A stretch of 14,750 nt of DNA, taken from contig CANHGF010000018.1 in the NCBI GenBank assembly GCA_947460065.1, positions 1 to 14,750 on the forward strand, given 5' to 3'. Shown here piece by piece: positions 14,690 to 14,750 of the stretch. Under the pieces are notes generated by a model, which made no database searches, was not told the origin of the DNA, and saw only the letters and a program-made list of their open reading frames with translations. The DNA comes from Comamonadaceae bacterium (GTDB lineage: Bacteria > Pseudomonadota > Gammaproteobacteria > Burkholderiales > Burkholderiaceae_C). The number at the start of each line of letters is the position of its first letter. Within the stretch, counting starts at the first letter, position 1. Position numbers and translations under genes: made by a program.

Positions 14690-14750
14690 CTGCTCACAAA
14701 TAAACGGCGGAGCCGACCACAGAATGAGGCTATGTCCCATTTCTGTCCAA

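Overview
The window looks like a chromosomal segment of a high-GC betaproteobacterium, most likely Burkholderiales and probably Comamonadaceae. The grounds are an orphan Bug-type periplasmic binding protein inside a catabolic cluster, a fused indolepyruvate ferredoxin oxidoreductase of the long proteobacterial type, and even high-GC coding throughout. This is inferred from family content; no 16S or other marker is present. No tRNA, rRNA, CRISPR array, transposase or phage gene was seen.

Region 1 (2-4621, + strand) is a tightly packed cluster. It holds a 5'-truncated GntR/UTRA regulator, a D-2-hydroxyacid dehydrogenase, a Bug-family solute-binding protein, a PuuE-like polysaccharide-deacetylase-fold protein and a second D-2-hydroxyacid dehydrogenase. 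Gaps are 28-51 bases, so one transcript is likely. It reads as uptake and breakdown of an unidentified small carboxylate or amide under control of the local regulator. A class III CoA-transferase (4593-5774, - strand) meets it tail to tail with a 29-base overlap, and a pirin gene (5787-6650) lies just upstream of it on the same strand.

Region 2 (6651-8587) holds three 137-base tandem copies of a paired-hairpin (REP/BIME-like) element, then on the - strand a two-repeat PsiF-like secreted protein, a stand-alone ABC ATPase with degenerate catalytic residues, a strong intrinsic terminator, and a 50-residue single-span membrane protein.

Region 3 (8588-12199, + strand) is one 1203-residue indolepyruvate:ferredoxin oxidoreductase-type protein, joining the thiamine-diphosphate part, an Fe-S segment and the gamma-type domain.

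Region 4 (12200-12560) is a non-coding convergent gap. It is filled by a lone REP-like hairpin, 5.6 copies of an exact 34-base tandem repeat, and a complete REP-like pair related to the one in region 2. Region 5 holds a BepA/YfgC-like M48 metalloprotease (- strand) divergent from moaC (+ strand).

The least ordinary features are the two related repeat loci, whose hairpin stem shows a compensatory base-pair swap, the 34-base array between REP-like units, and the degenerate ABC ATPase behind a terminator and a 50-residue membrane protein. No complete new multi-gene system is proven here; the region 1 cluster is the best candidate for an uncharacterised pathway.
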